Origin: Salinicola avicenniae
GTDB taxonomy: Bacteria > Pseudomonadota > Gammaproteobacteria > Pseudomonadales > Halomonadaceae
NCBI RefSeq assembly: GCF_023736115.1
Contig: NZ_JAKQZC010000006.1
Coordinates: 62,001-126,000, forward strand
DNA length: 64,000 nt
Direction of reading: 5' to 3'
Every line of letters starts with the position of its first letter. Position 1 is the stretch's first letter. A program made the position numbers and the translations under genes. Shown piece by piece: positions 24,392-32,065 of the stretch. The notes under the pieces were generated by a model. It saw only the letters and a program-made list of their open reading frames with translations, did no database searches and had not been told where the DNA came from.

Positions 24392-27211
24392 ATGGCGCGC
24401 AACCTCAAGCTGCAACTGCTCTTCAAGGCCGCCGACCGGGTCACGGCGCCGCTCAAGAAGATCTCTCGCGGAAGCCAAAGAACCGCCGATGCCCTGCGCG
24501 CCAATCGCGAGCAGCTGACTCGTCTCGAGAAGCAACAGCAGGCCGCGCGCGGCTTCCGTCAGGTCTCGCGGGACGTGAAGAGCAACAACGACGCCCTGCG
24601 CACCGCCCGCCAACGCCTCAAGCAAGTCCGCGACGCCACCGACGCGCTCGGCGTGCCCACCAAACAGATGGCCCGGGAGCACGCTGCCGCCGCGCGTCAG
24701 GTGGAACGGCTCACCGGTAAGCAGAACCGCTACCTCGGCAAGATGCAGGACGCCAAGCAACGCCTGCGCGAAGCCGGCCTCGGCACGCGGGATCTCGCCC
24801 GTCATGAGCGGGAACTGGGCGAACGCATCACCGACACTACCGCCGCCATGCGGCGACAGCAGGCCCAGCTCGACCAGCTCGCCAACAAGCAGCGCCGGCT
24901 CACCACCGCGCGCCGCGCCTACGACAAGTCGATGAGTCTGCGTACCTCCATGGCCGGTACCGGCGCCGGCATGCTGGCGACCGGTGGCGCAGGGGTCTAT
25001 GGCGCCGCGCGCCTGCTCTCTCCCGGTATCGACTACGGTACCGCCATGTCCCGCGTGCAGGCGCTGACGCGTCTGGACAAGGACGACCCACGACTGCAGG
25101 CGCTGCGCGATCAAGCTCGCGACCTCGGCGCCTCGACCGCCTTCAGCGCGACCCAGGCCGGTGACGCCCAGGGCTTCCTCGCCATGGCCGGCTTCGATCC
25201 GGAGGCCATCAAGGCCGCCATGCCGGACATGCTCAACCTCGCCCTGGCCAACGGCACCGATCTCGGCCGCACCGCGGATCTGAGCTCCAACATTCTCAGC
25301 GGCTTCGGCCTCGATCCGGATCAGATGGGCCGCGTTGGCGACGTCCTGACTGCCACGACAACCCGCGCCAATGTCGACCTCGAAATGCTCGGCGAGTCGA
25401 TGAAGTACGTCGCCCCGCAAGCCAGGCAGATGGGCCTCTCGCTCGAACAGGCCGCCGCAATGACGGGGCTGCTGGGGAACGTGGGGATTCAAGGCAGTCA
25501 GGCCGGCACCACCCTGCGCGCGATGATGACGCGGCTCGCCGCCCCGACCGGTGCCGCCGCCGGCGCGCTCGAGGACCTCGGCGTCAACGCCAAGGACGCC
25601 GAGGGCAACATGCGCGACGTGCCGCGCATTCTGGCGGATGTTGCGCAGGCCACGGAGAACATGGGCAACGCCGACCGCGCCGCTTATTTGAAGGCCATCT
25701 TCGGCGAGGAGCCCGGCGCCGGCATGGCCGAGCTGATCGCCCAACAGGGTGCCGCCGGCGTCGAGAAATTCGTCGAGATTCTCACCCAGGCCGGCGGCGA
25801 GAACGCCCGCGTCGCCAAGACCATGAGCGACAACATCGGCGGCGATCTTAAAAGCCTGCGCTCCGCCTGGGAAGAAGTCGGCATCAGCATCACCGACACC
25901 AACGAAGGTCCGTTGCGCGACCTGATTCAATCCGTCACCGGTATCGTTCGCGGCGTCGGCGACTGGATCAAGGAGAACCCCGAGCTCGCCGGCACGATCA
26001 CCAGAGTCGCCGCCGGCATCGCCGTACTCGTGGCCGCCGGCGGCGCGCTGACGCTCAGCCTCGCTTCCCTGCTCGGCCCCGTCGCCATGCTTCGCTATGG
26101 GCTGGCGATAATGGGCATCAAGAGCGGCGGTACCGCCGGCAAGCTCACCAAGCTGGCCAAGGGCGCGATTCCCATGATCGGTAAGGCCCTGCTCTGGCTG
26201 GGGCGTGTCGTCGCCATCGTTGGCCGCGCCTTCCTGCTCAACCCCATCGGTCTCGCTGTCGCCGCCATCGCCGGTGCCGCTTACCTGATCTATCGCAACT
26301 GGGATGCCATCGCTGGCTTTTTCCGCGACCGCTGGCGAGACGTGAAAGCCGCGTTCGATGAAGGCGTGGGTGGCGTCGTGCGACTGCTCGCCAACTGGAA
26401 TCCGCTTGGGCTGATCTATCGCGGCATCGTCGCCGTGCTGCGCAAGCTAGGTGTCGAAGTCCCCGACAGCATGGCCACGCTGGGCGATGCCATCGTCAAT
26501 GGTCTAGGCGCCGCGTGGGAAGGCATCAAGAACCTCTGGGACTGGTTCAAGAACGCCCCCGGCCGCGCCATCGACTACGTCGTCGATCTGGTCGGCGAGT
26601 GGGATCTGCTCGGCCAGCTCGAGGAGAAATGGACCGCCGCGATCGACTACCTCAAGTCGCTGCCCTCGCGCATGTGGTCCGCCGGCGCCGACGTGGCCAC
26701 CGGCCTGAGCGAAGGGATCCGCAACGGCGCCTCGTCGGTGGTGGATAGCGCCCGGGGCATGGCCGACGGCGCCGTCGACAGCGTCAAGAACCTGCTGGAT
26801 ATCCACTCCCCGTCTCGTGTGTTCCGCCAGATCGGTGGCTACACCGTGGACGGCTTCAACCAGGGGCTGGACCGCCAGCGCGACGAGCCCGCCCGGCGGA
26901 TCGCGGATATCGCCAAGCGTGTCACCCAAGCCGGCGCCGGCATCGCGCTCGGTACCGCCGCCCTGCCCACGGCCGCCATGCCAGCCATCGAGGGCGCCCG
27001 AGGCGTGCCGCTGGACACGCGCCCGCCCATCGCCGCGCCGGGCGGCACCACCGTGCAAATCACGATCGGCGACATCAACGTCAATGCCGCCCCGGGCATG
27101 GACGAACGGGCACTGGCGCGATACGTCGCCGCCGAAGTACAGCGCGCCCTGGCCGCCGCCGAGCGCGAATCCGCCGCTCGCACCCGGCGCAACTTCTACG
27201 ACAACGACTGA
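24392..27211 (+). CDS. T: Tape measure protein (P2 gpT)
   Basis: A 939-aa phage tail tape measure protein. A coiled-coil N-terminal part (about 1-170) is followed by the TP901 family core (GIDYGTAMSRVQALTRLD; STAFSATQAGDAQGFLAMAGF). Hydrophobic segments lie around 520-640. The C-terminal part has SVKNLLDIHSPSRVFRQIGGYTVDGFNQGL, a well-known tape-measure motif. Length sets the tail and is close to the P2 protein (815 aa), slightly longer. Confidence 0.96.
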   Translation: MARNLKLQLLFKAADRVTAPLKKISRGSQRTADALRANREQLTRLEKQQQAARGFRQVSRDVKSNNDALRTARQRLKQVRDATDALGVPTKQMAREHAAAARQVERLTGKQNRYLGKMQDAKQRLREAGLGTRDLARHERELGERITDTTAAMRRQQAQLDQLANKQRRLTTARRAYDKSMSLRTSMAGTGAGMLATGGAGVYGAARLLSPGIDYGTAMSRVQALTRLDKDDPRLQALRDQARDLGASTAFSATQAGDAQGFLAMAGFDPEAIKAAMPDMLNLALANGTDLGRTADLSSNILSGFGLDPDQMGRVGDVLTATTTRANVDLEMLGESMKYVAPQARQMGLSLEQAAAMTGLLGNVGIQGSQAGTTLRAMMTRLAAPTGAAAGALEDLGVNAKDAEGNMRDVPRILADVAQATENMGNADRAAYLKAIFGEEPGAGMAELIAQQGAAGVEKFVEILTQAGGENARVAKTMSDNIGGDLKSLRSAWEEVGISITDTNEGPLRDLIQSVTGIVRGVGDWIKENPELAGTITRVAAGIAVLVAAGGALTLSLASLLGPVAMLRYGLAIMGIKSGGTAGKLTKLAKGAIPMIGKALLWLGRVVAIVGRAFLLNPIGLAVAAIAGAAYLIYRNWDAIAGFFRDRWRDVKAAFDEGVGGVVRLLANWNPLGLIYRGIVAVLRKLGVEVPDSMATLGDAIVNGLGAAWEGIKNLWDWFKNAPGRAIDYVVDLVGEWDLLGQLEEKWTAAIDYLKSLPSRMWSAGADVATGLSEGIRNGASSVVDSARGMADGAVDSVKNLLDIHSPSRVFRQIGGYTVDGFNQGLDRQRDEPARRIADIAKRVTQAGAGIALGTAALPTAAMPAIEGARGVPLDTRPPIAAPGGTTVQITIGDINVNAAPGMDERALARYVAAEVQRALAAAERESAARTRRNFYDND

Positions 27212-27222
27212 GGCACCGCCCC

Positions 27223-27666
27223 ATGATGATGGTCTACGGCATGTTCGTGTTCTCGCTCGGCACGGCCGCGTACCAGGACTTCAAACGCCAGACACAGTGG
27301 CGCCAGTCCAGCCTCTCGCGGATCGGTAAGCGCCCGGCGGTCCAGTTCCTCGGCCCGGGCAGTGACACGATCACGCTCTCCGGCGAGCTCTACCCGGAGT
27401 TCACCGGTGGCCAGTCGAATCTCGACCAACTGCGCGCCATGGGCGAACAAGGCGCCGCCTGGCCGCTGATCGAAGGCACCGGCCGCATGTTCGGCCTCTA
27501 CACCATCGACTCGATGGAAGAAGGCAGCGACCGGCACTTCCGCGATGGTGCCGCCGCGCATATCACCTTTTCGCTCTCACTGACCCGCGTCGACGACGAT
27601 CGACGAGATCTGCTGGGCGCGATCAGCGACACCGCCCTGCGCGCCGTCACGGGAGCCCTGGCATGA
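27223..27666 (+). CDS. U: Tail protein U (P2 gpU)
   Basis: A 147-aa P2 gpU family tail terminator/assembly protein. MMMVYGMFVFSLGTAAYQDFKRQTQWRQ is diagnostic. It overlaps D by 4 bp. Confidence 0.96.
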   Translation: MMMVYGMFVFSLGTAAYQDFKRQTQWRQSSLSRIGKRPAVQFLGPGSDTITLSGELYPEFTGGQSNLDQLRAMGEQGAAWPLIEGTGRMFGLYTIDSMEEGSDRHFRDGAAAHITFSLSLTRVDDDRRDLLGAISDTALRAVTGALA

Positions 27667-28673
27667 GCCCGTCATCGATCGAGAGTGGCCGCCCTGCTCG
27701 CTCGCCGGACTACGAGCTGGCGATCAACGGCGAGCGAATCACTCCACGTCTGCGCGGCCGCCTGCAACGCCTCACCCTGACGGATCGGCGCGGCCTCGAG
27801 GCTGATCAGCTGGATATCGTGCTGACCGACGATGACGGCCAGCTCGCCTTGCCCCGGCGTGGCGTCGAGATCCAGGTCGCTATCGGCTGGAGCGGCGAGC
27901 CGCTCGTTCAGCGCGGTACCTTCATCGTCGACGAGGTCGAACATGCCGGCGCGCCGGATACCCTCTCGATCCGGGCCAGCAGTGCCAACCTGCGCGGCAC
28001 GCTACCCGGCAAGCGGACACAAAGCTGGCACGACACCACCATCGGCGACATTGTCACCACCATTGCCAAACGCCACGACCTCACGCCCAGAAGCGGCACC
28101 ACGCTCGCCGGCATCCGCGTGCCCCATCTCGACCAGACCGAGGAAAGCGACATGCACTTCCTCACGCGGCTGGCCGAACGCCACGACGCCGTCGCCACCG
28201 TGAAAGCCGGCAACCTGATGTTCATTGCTGCCGGCCAGGCCACCACCGCCAGCGGCGTCGAGATCCCCCCGATCATCATCCGACGCCAGGACGGCGACCA
28301 GCATCGCTACGCAAGCGCGGACCGAGAGAGCTATAGCGGTGTTATCGCCAACTGGAATGACGTCTCCGGCGCCCGACTCCGAGAAGTGATCGCCGGCGAA
28401 AACGACAACGCCAAGCGGCTGCGACCCACCTACGCCAGCGAGGAAGGCGCCCTCGCCGCCGCTCAGTCGGAATGGCAGCGAATCCAGCGCGGCGCGGCGG
28501 ATTTCTCATTGACACTCGCCGAGGGCCGGCCGGACATCTACCCGGAAACCCCGGCCCGCTGCGTCGGCTGGAAGCGAGAGATCGAGGAAACGGCGTGGCT
28601 GCTGACGGAGGTGCGGCACGAGCTCAGCGAGAGTTCGTACATCACCCACCTCAGGCTTGAATGCCGAATCTAG
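27663..28673 (+). CDS. D: Late control/baseplate hub protein D (P2 gpD)
   Basis: A 336-aa gpD, the hub that joins tail tube and spike. Typical segments are RRGVEIQVAIGWSGEPLVQRGTFIVDEVEHAGAPD and SWHDTTIGDIVTTIAKRHDL. It is the last structural gene of the F operon and converges with a cargo gene that overlaps its stop by 4 bp. In P2 ogr follows here; in this phage cargo genes follow instead. Confidence 0.95.
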   Translation: MSPSSIESGRPARSPDYELAINGERITPRLRGRLQRLTLTDRRGLEADQLDIVLTDDDGQLALPRRGVEIQVAIGWSGEPLVQRGTFIVDEVEHAGAPDTLSIRASSANLRGTLPGKRTQSWHDTTIGDIVTTIAKRHDLTPRSGTTLAGIRVPHLDQTEESDMHFLTRLAERHDAVATVKAGNLMFIAAGQATTASGVEIPPIIIRRQDGDQHRYASADRESYSGVIANWNDVSGARLREVIAGENDNAKRLRPTYASEEGALAAAQSEWQRIQRGAADFSLTLAEGRPDIYPETPARCVGWKREIEETAWLLTEVRHELSESSYITHLRLECRI

Positions 28674-29197
28674 ACACTTCTGCCATTATGTTGATTGACA
28701 CCAGTATCCCTAACAAGCAAATAAAGCTCTTGAAAGAGATTGCTTAGATCCTCTTCAGGCATCTCCAATAGTTTATATTCAGCCCCCTCAGGATCGTCAT
28801 TAATCCCACTTACTAATGAAGCGGCTTTTTCCTGAATCTCCATCATATTCCAACCTGGCGGCTCATGCTTGAGAGCCAGACCGAGCCCCCCAAGCACACG
28901 TCCGGCTTGTTCAATTACAACATCCGCGACTCCTGAAGCAAAAATACTTCCTAAAATCGAAATCAAATATGTCGTAAATTCACCTCCTGAATGCTTAGCA
29001 CATCGTTCATGTTCCACCGCCACTGGGGCGCCACATGGAAGATTATTTGGTAAACTAGCATTACAGAAGTAGAAATATAAGCATGAATTGTCTGCATCCT
29101 CATGCTCTTTACTGCACCTACCATATTCAACTTTAACATGAGAATTACATGCATACCTATTCCCATACTCACCATTGCAATAATAATAGTTAGCCAT
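28670..29197 (-). CDS. Cargo protein with duplicated Cys/His motif and a hydrophobic segment
   Basis: A 175-aa protein in strongly AT-rich DNA, opposite to the late operon. Residues 1-70 contain two copies of one pattern, (Y/F)(Y/F)xCN-x7/8-C-x9-RCxK-x0/1-H, each with three Cys and one His and so a plausible zinc site. A hydrophobic segment follows (about 74-110, TTYLISILGSIFASGVADVVI), then an acidic helical tail. AGGGGAA precedes the ATG; a GTG three bases upstream is an alternative. I do not recognise the family. Base composition and position between D and the repressor mark it as horizontally acquired cargo. Confidence 0.8.
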   Translation of the reverse strand: MANYYYCNGEYGNRYACNSHVKVEYGRCSKEHEDADNSCLYFYFCNASLPNNLPCGAPVAVEHERCAKHSGGEFTTYLISILGSIFASGVADVVIEQAGRVLGGLGLALKHEPPGWNMMEIQEKAASLVSGINDDPEGAEYKLLEMPEEDLSNLFQELYLLVRDTGVNQHNGRSV

Positions 29198-29413
29198 CAC
29201 AATTCCCCTGGAAATTCAGAAAACACAAACACAAAATAGGAAAGAAAATGCAAATGCAATATTTCATTTTGAATTTCAAAAAAACAAAAAATAACTCGAA
29301 GAATTAATCTCTGAAAATCAATACGCTCGGTCATATGTAAAAAATAATGCTCATTGATAAATACAAATTACATTACGCCATTTACAATCCGGTCTCCCTG
29401 AGACGGAGCCCGT

Positions 29414-30289
29414 ATGCGTTACCTCATCACCCTGCTTGCCTTTCTCACTGTTCCAGCCCTCGCCGCCCCGCCCACGTCCTTCTCCGCCGCGAAGCGCGTA
29501 GCGGAAAGCGAGGTCTACTACGACCAGGACCAGACGTTCTACTGCGGCTGCGCATTCGATTTCGAGGCGGGGCCAGATCTCGCCAGCTGCGGGTATGAGA
29601 TCCGCAAGCAGCCGGCGCGCGCGGCGCGGATAGAGTGGGAACACGTCATGCCAGCCTACGACTTCGGCCGTCAACGCCAGTGCTGGCAGGAAGGCGGCCG
29701 CCGCAACTGCCGGGCCAACGATCCCGTCTTTCGGGAGGCCGAAGCCGATCTGCAGAACCTCGTGCCGTCAGTCGGCGAGGTAAATGGCGATCGCTCGAAC
29801 ATGCGCTACGGCATGATCGCGGGCGCCGATGCCTACCAGTACGGCCAGTGCCAGGCGAAGGTCAGCTTTCCTGAGCGTATTTTCGAGCCACCGGCGGATG
29901 TCCGCGGCGATATCGCCCGCACCTACTGGTACATGCGAGATACTTACGGCATTCAGATCAGCCGCCAGCAGCAACAGCTTTTCCAAGCCTGGGCGAACGC
30001 CGATCCGGTGAGTGACTGGGAGCGAGAGCGAAACCGGCGCATCGCCGCGATACAGGGGGCCGGCAACCCTTACGTGGACGAAAACGCCGAGGTGCCGGAC
30101 TGGCTAGCGGATAGCCGCCGCGCCGATCCGTTCGATCCCGATGAAGCGGAGGGTTTCAGCTGCAGCCCCCGCAAGAGCTGTGGCCAGATGCGGTCCTGCG
30201 AAGAAGCCCGTTACCACCTAGAGCAGTGTGGTAACGGCCGTCTGGATGGTGACGGCGATGGCACGCCCTGCGAAGCGATATGTCGCTAG
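29414..30289 (+). CDS. Secreted endonuclease I with Excalibur domain
   Basis: A 291-aa protein with a cleavable signal peptide (MRYLITLLAFLTVPALAA, cut after about 18). The endonuclease I (EndA/Vvn/Dns) domain has the catalytic region EWEHVMPAYDFG (about 75-86) and LQNLVPSVGEVNGDRSN. A C-terminal Excalibur-type calcium-binding domain (SCEEARYHLEQCGN and DGDGDGTPCE, about 258-289) closes the protein. Cysteines are numerous, fitting disulphides in the periplasm. It is GC-rich like the host, unlike flanking cargo. As a phage moron it may degrade incoming DNA in the periplasm or DNA released at lysis; both are inferences. Confidence 0.92.
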   Translation: MRYLITLLAFLTVPALAAPPTSFSAAKRVAESEVYYDQDQTFYCGCAFDFEAGPDLASCGYEIRKQPARAARIEWEHVMPAYDFGRQRQCWQEGGRRNCRANDPVFREAEADLQNLVPSVGEVNGDRSNMRYGMIAGADAYQYGQCQAKVSFPERIFEPPADVRGDIARTYWYMRDTYGIQISRQQQQLFQAWANADPVSDWERERNRRIAAIQGAGNPYVDENAEVPDWLADSRRADPFDPDEAEGFSCSPRKSCGQMRSCEEARYHLEQCGNGRLDGDGDGTPCEAICR

Positions 30290-30311
30290 GGTGCGTTAAC
30301 GTAACTTTAGT

Positions 30312-30340
30312 TTGCGTAAAGAAACCACAATTGATACAAA
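30312..30340 (+). promoter_or_regulatory. Candidate promoter of the RNA-ORF53-RT unit
   Basis: TTGCGT (30312-30317) and TACAAA (30335-30340) are 17 bp apart in an AT-rich stretch. The predicted start, about 30346-30347, coincides with the 5' strand of the long closing stem of the RNA. Confidence 0.5.
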
Positions 30341-30341
30341 A

Positions 30342-30500
30342 TGAGTGTCTTGGCGATAGGCTGCCTCTGCGTATCCTATCGCTCCTCAGTCACTTTGTGA
30401 TCGCTTGACAATGTTCCTGGGAGTCCTCGATAGGAATCTCCGGGTATCGTCAGTTGGTTATCGGGTTGTGCGCGTCGCGCTAGTCAAGCCAAGACATTTA
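30342..30500 (+). ncRNA. Structured RNA upstream of the reverse transcriptase
   Basis: The ends of this 159-base segment pair with each other: 30342-30354 (TGAGTGTCTTGGC) with 30488-30500 (GCCAAGACATTTA), 13 bp including two G-U pairs. Inside are four hairpins: 30355-30380 (GATAGG/CCTATC, 14-nt loop), 30389-30401 (TCAC-TTT-GTGA), 30420-30441 (GGAGTCCT-CGAT-AGGA-AT-CTCC) and 30470-30480 (GCGC-GTC-GCGC). No long ORF occupies it, and no terminator separates it from the downstream genes. Such an end-paired RNA before a reverse transcriptase is the arrangement of retron msr-msd and of several DRT systems. Whether it is a template is not shown. Confidence 0.72.
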
Positions 30501-30514
30501 GAGGAGCTGAGATC

Positions 30515-30676
30515 ATGGAAAAGAAAAAATCTCGGCTAGCTCAGGAGCACATTCTGCTGGCCCTGCGCATCGTTTTCCTTGCGGAACGTTGCACGGCGCT
30601 AGCTATCAAGATTGTTGAACTTCTGGGCGCAGCCCTTAACTATTGTAAGAACAATGCCTTCCAAGTGGGACGTTAG
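30515..30676 (+). CDS. 53-aa ORF between the RNA and the reverse transcriptase
   Basis: An ATG 8 bases after GAGGAG opens 53 codons ending at TAG 30674-30676. The product starts MEKKKSRLAQEH and continues as a hydrophobic/amphipathic helix (ILLALRIVFLAER, ALAIKIVELLGAAL) to a short polar tail. It overlaps the probable RT start (ATG 30654) by 23 bp, so translation would be coupled. The good ribosome binding site and the overlap argue that it is translated. It could be a membrane-active effector, a regulator or just a leader peptide. I do not recognise a family. Confidence 0.55.
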   Translation: MEKKKSRLAQEHILLALRIVFLAERCTALAIKIVELLGAALNYCKNNAFQVGR

Positions 30677-31484
30677 ATTTCAAATAAAGCCTGACAGATG
30701 GATTTACGTTCCATCGAAACAGGCAATGCTTAAAGGAAAGAAAATAGCCGAAAGAGTTGGCTCACGCTTTCTTGCGCCGCATTACTACTATCATCTGATG
30801 AACGGTGGACACGTGTCGGCTATCAAAAGCCATACAAACGACACTTACTTCTTGAGCGTCGATATTTCAGATTTTTTCGGGAGCATTACTAGAAGCCGTG
30901 TCACCAGGACGCTAAAGCGTTTCTTTCCTTATTTTGAAGCCCGCGAAATTGCAATAGAGTCTACGGTTAGAAAACCTGGCTCAGCCCCAGCTTACCACCA
31001 TCTACCATATGGTTTCCCTCAGTCCTCAATGATCGCGTCTTCATGCCTACGTGAAAGTGCACTAGGCAGGTATTTACAGAAAATATCCCAAGATACCAAC
31101 GTCAGCGTCTACGTAGACGACATCATTATTTCAACAAATGACCCCGCAGTGCTACAAAAGATAAGTAATAAAATAGTTGAAAAATCGACGCGATCAGAGC
31201 TTTTCCTATCGAAAAAATCATCATGCAAGGTTGCTCAAGAAATAGAATCCTTCAACATTATTCTTTCACATGGAAACGTAAGATTAACTCAATCTCGCTT
31301 CACATCGCTGCTCTTAAAAGCATCGCTTAGCGAGAACCAAAACGAGATCGATGGAATCCTATCATACATAAAATCCATCAATCAGAGTCAATACGATGAG
31401 GCCTGTTCATCCCTTAAGAATCAACAGCCGAATCTGCCTATAAAAGCCTCAACAGCCCAGTCAAGTAGCCCGAGTGCGCCCTGA
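30654..31484 (+). CDS. Stand-alone reverse transcriptase (retron/DRT-like)
   Basis: A 276-aa reverse transcriptase without fused domains. Motif A is VDISDFFGSI with D70; the motif B region is LPYGFPQSSMIASSCL (117-132); the catalytic YVDD is at 153-156, followed by a lysine-rich motif D (LFLSKKSS). The N-terminus (KPDRWIYVPSKQAML) and HYYYHLMNGGHVSAIKSH also look conserved. It lacks the retron VTG motif, the group II intron maturase domain and the DGR-type GxxxSQ motif. It most resembles the unknown-group (UG/DRT) defence RTs. A TTG 14 codons upstream is an alternative start. AT-rich relative to the phage. The structured RNA and ORF53 precede it, and it is convergent with the S24 gene. Confidence 0.9.
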   Translation: MPSKWDVRFQIKPDRWIYVPSKQAMLKGKKIAERVGSRFLAPHYYYHLMNGGHVSAIKSHTNDTYFLSVDISDFFGSITRSRVTRTLKRFFPYFEAREIAIESTVRKPGSAPAYHHLPYGFPQSSMIASSCLRESALGRYLQKISQDTNVSVYVDDIIISTNDPAVLQKISNKIVEKSTRSELFLSKKSSCKVAQEIESFNIILSHGNVRLTQSRFTSLLLKASLSENQNEIDGILSYIKSINQSQYDEACSSLKNQQPNLPIKASTAQSSSPSAP

Positions 31485-31496
31485 AGAGTAAGCCTC

Positions 31497-31847
31497 TCAC
31501 GCCACATACTGCCGAGCCAGGTTCACCACCACGCCCAGCAGCATGTCTTCTCGGATGAACAGAGACTCTCGGCCGTACATCGGGATGAACCGGACGCGGC
31601 CGCCGATCCGCCAAATGCGACCGAGCTGACAATCGTCGTTGATATCGGCCACGGTCAGGTCATTGTTTCGCGCCGCGCGGCTTTCGTCCGCGATCAGTAC
31701 GTCACCTTCGATCAGCGAACCATCACAGCCGGCCTGTTCGCCCAGCTCCACCGCGAAGTAGTTCGCCGGGAAGCTATCCAGGTCGTAACCGGTCAACGCC
31801 GGGTGGCCATGCCCCATCATCAACGGCCCGAGATATTGCACCTGCAT
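31497..31847 (-). CDS. Orphan S24-type (UmuD/LexA-like) protein
   Basis: A 116-aa protein resembling the peptidase S24 fold. GCDGSLIEGDVLIADESRAARNNDLTVADIN has the Ser and GD(x)L elements of the family, and the region GRIWRIGGRVRFIPMYG corresponds to the strand pair with the catalytic Lys. The expected lysine is not obvious (RIW in place of VKR), so self-cleavage is uncertain. It has no DNA-binding domain and no umuC partner. A consensus LexA box lies 41 bp upstream of its start, so it should be damage-induced. Possible roles are an anti-repressor of the Tum kind or a polymerase accessory factor. Confidence 0.72.
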   Translation of the reverse strand: MQVQYLGPLMMGHGHPALTGYDLDSFPANYFAVELGEQAGCDGSLIEGDVLIADESRAARNNDLTVADINDDCQLGRIWRIGGRVRFIPMYGRESLFIREDMLLGVVVNLARQYVA

Positions 31848-31887
31848 CGAACGCCCGCCCACCTTGTCGCAATTCCGATTCCGAAAA

Positions 31888-31903
31888 CTGTATATAAAAA
31901 CAG
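31888..31903 (-). promoter_or_regulatory. LexA (SOS) box before the S24 gene
   Basis: CTGTATATAAAAACAG matches the LexA consensus in both half-sites and in most of the AT-rich centre. It is 41 bp upstream of the S24-type gene. It could also influence the rightward PAAR gene, whose start is 163 bp away. Confidence 0.85.
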
Positions 31904-32065
31904 TACTCAAGGAAAGCTGAAGCACCCAGGAGATACCGGGACCACGGCAAAAGCTGAAAATCGCGTAGGAGATCGGACATTCGCCAGTGAACCGTCGTGC
32001 CGCGCTTTGTGGGGCGCCATGGCGCTGTAATAAACTCGCGCCAAAGCACGAATCAGGACTTGCTC

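Noticed and set aside
23759-25930. A 723-codon open frame antisense to the tape measure gene
   Set aside because: It is a shadow of gene T and its neighbours; its composition is low-complexity and it crosses three real genes.
30341-30400. A 19-codon ORF starting at the ATG at 30341
   Set aside because: It has no ribosome binding site and overlaps the paired RNA structure completely.
30600-31484. A diversity-generating retroelement using the RT and the tail fibre gene
   Set aside because: The RT lacks the DGR motif, the RT and fibre are 10 kb apart, no Avd-like gene is seen, and I find no template/variable repeat pair with adenine-biased differences.
30342-31484. A classical retron
   Set aside because: The end-paired RNA fits, but the RT has no VTG motif and a different motif B. 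I keep retron-like organisation but do not assign it to retrons.
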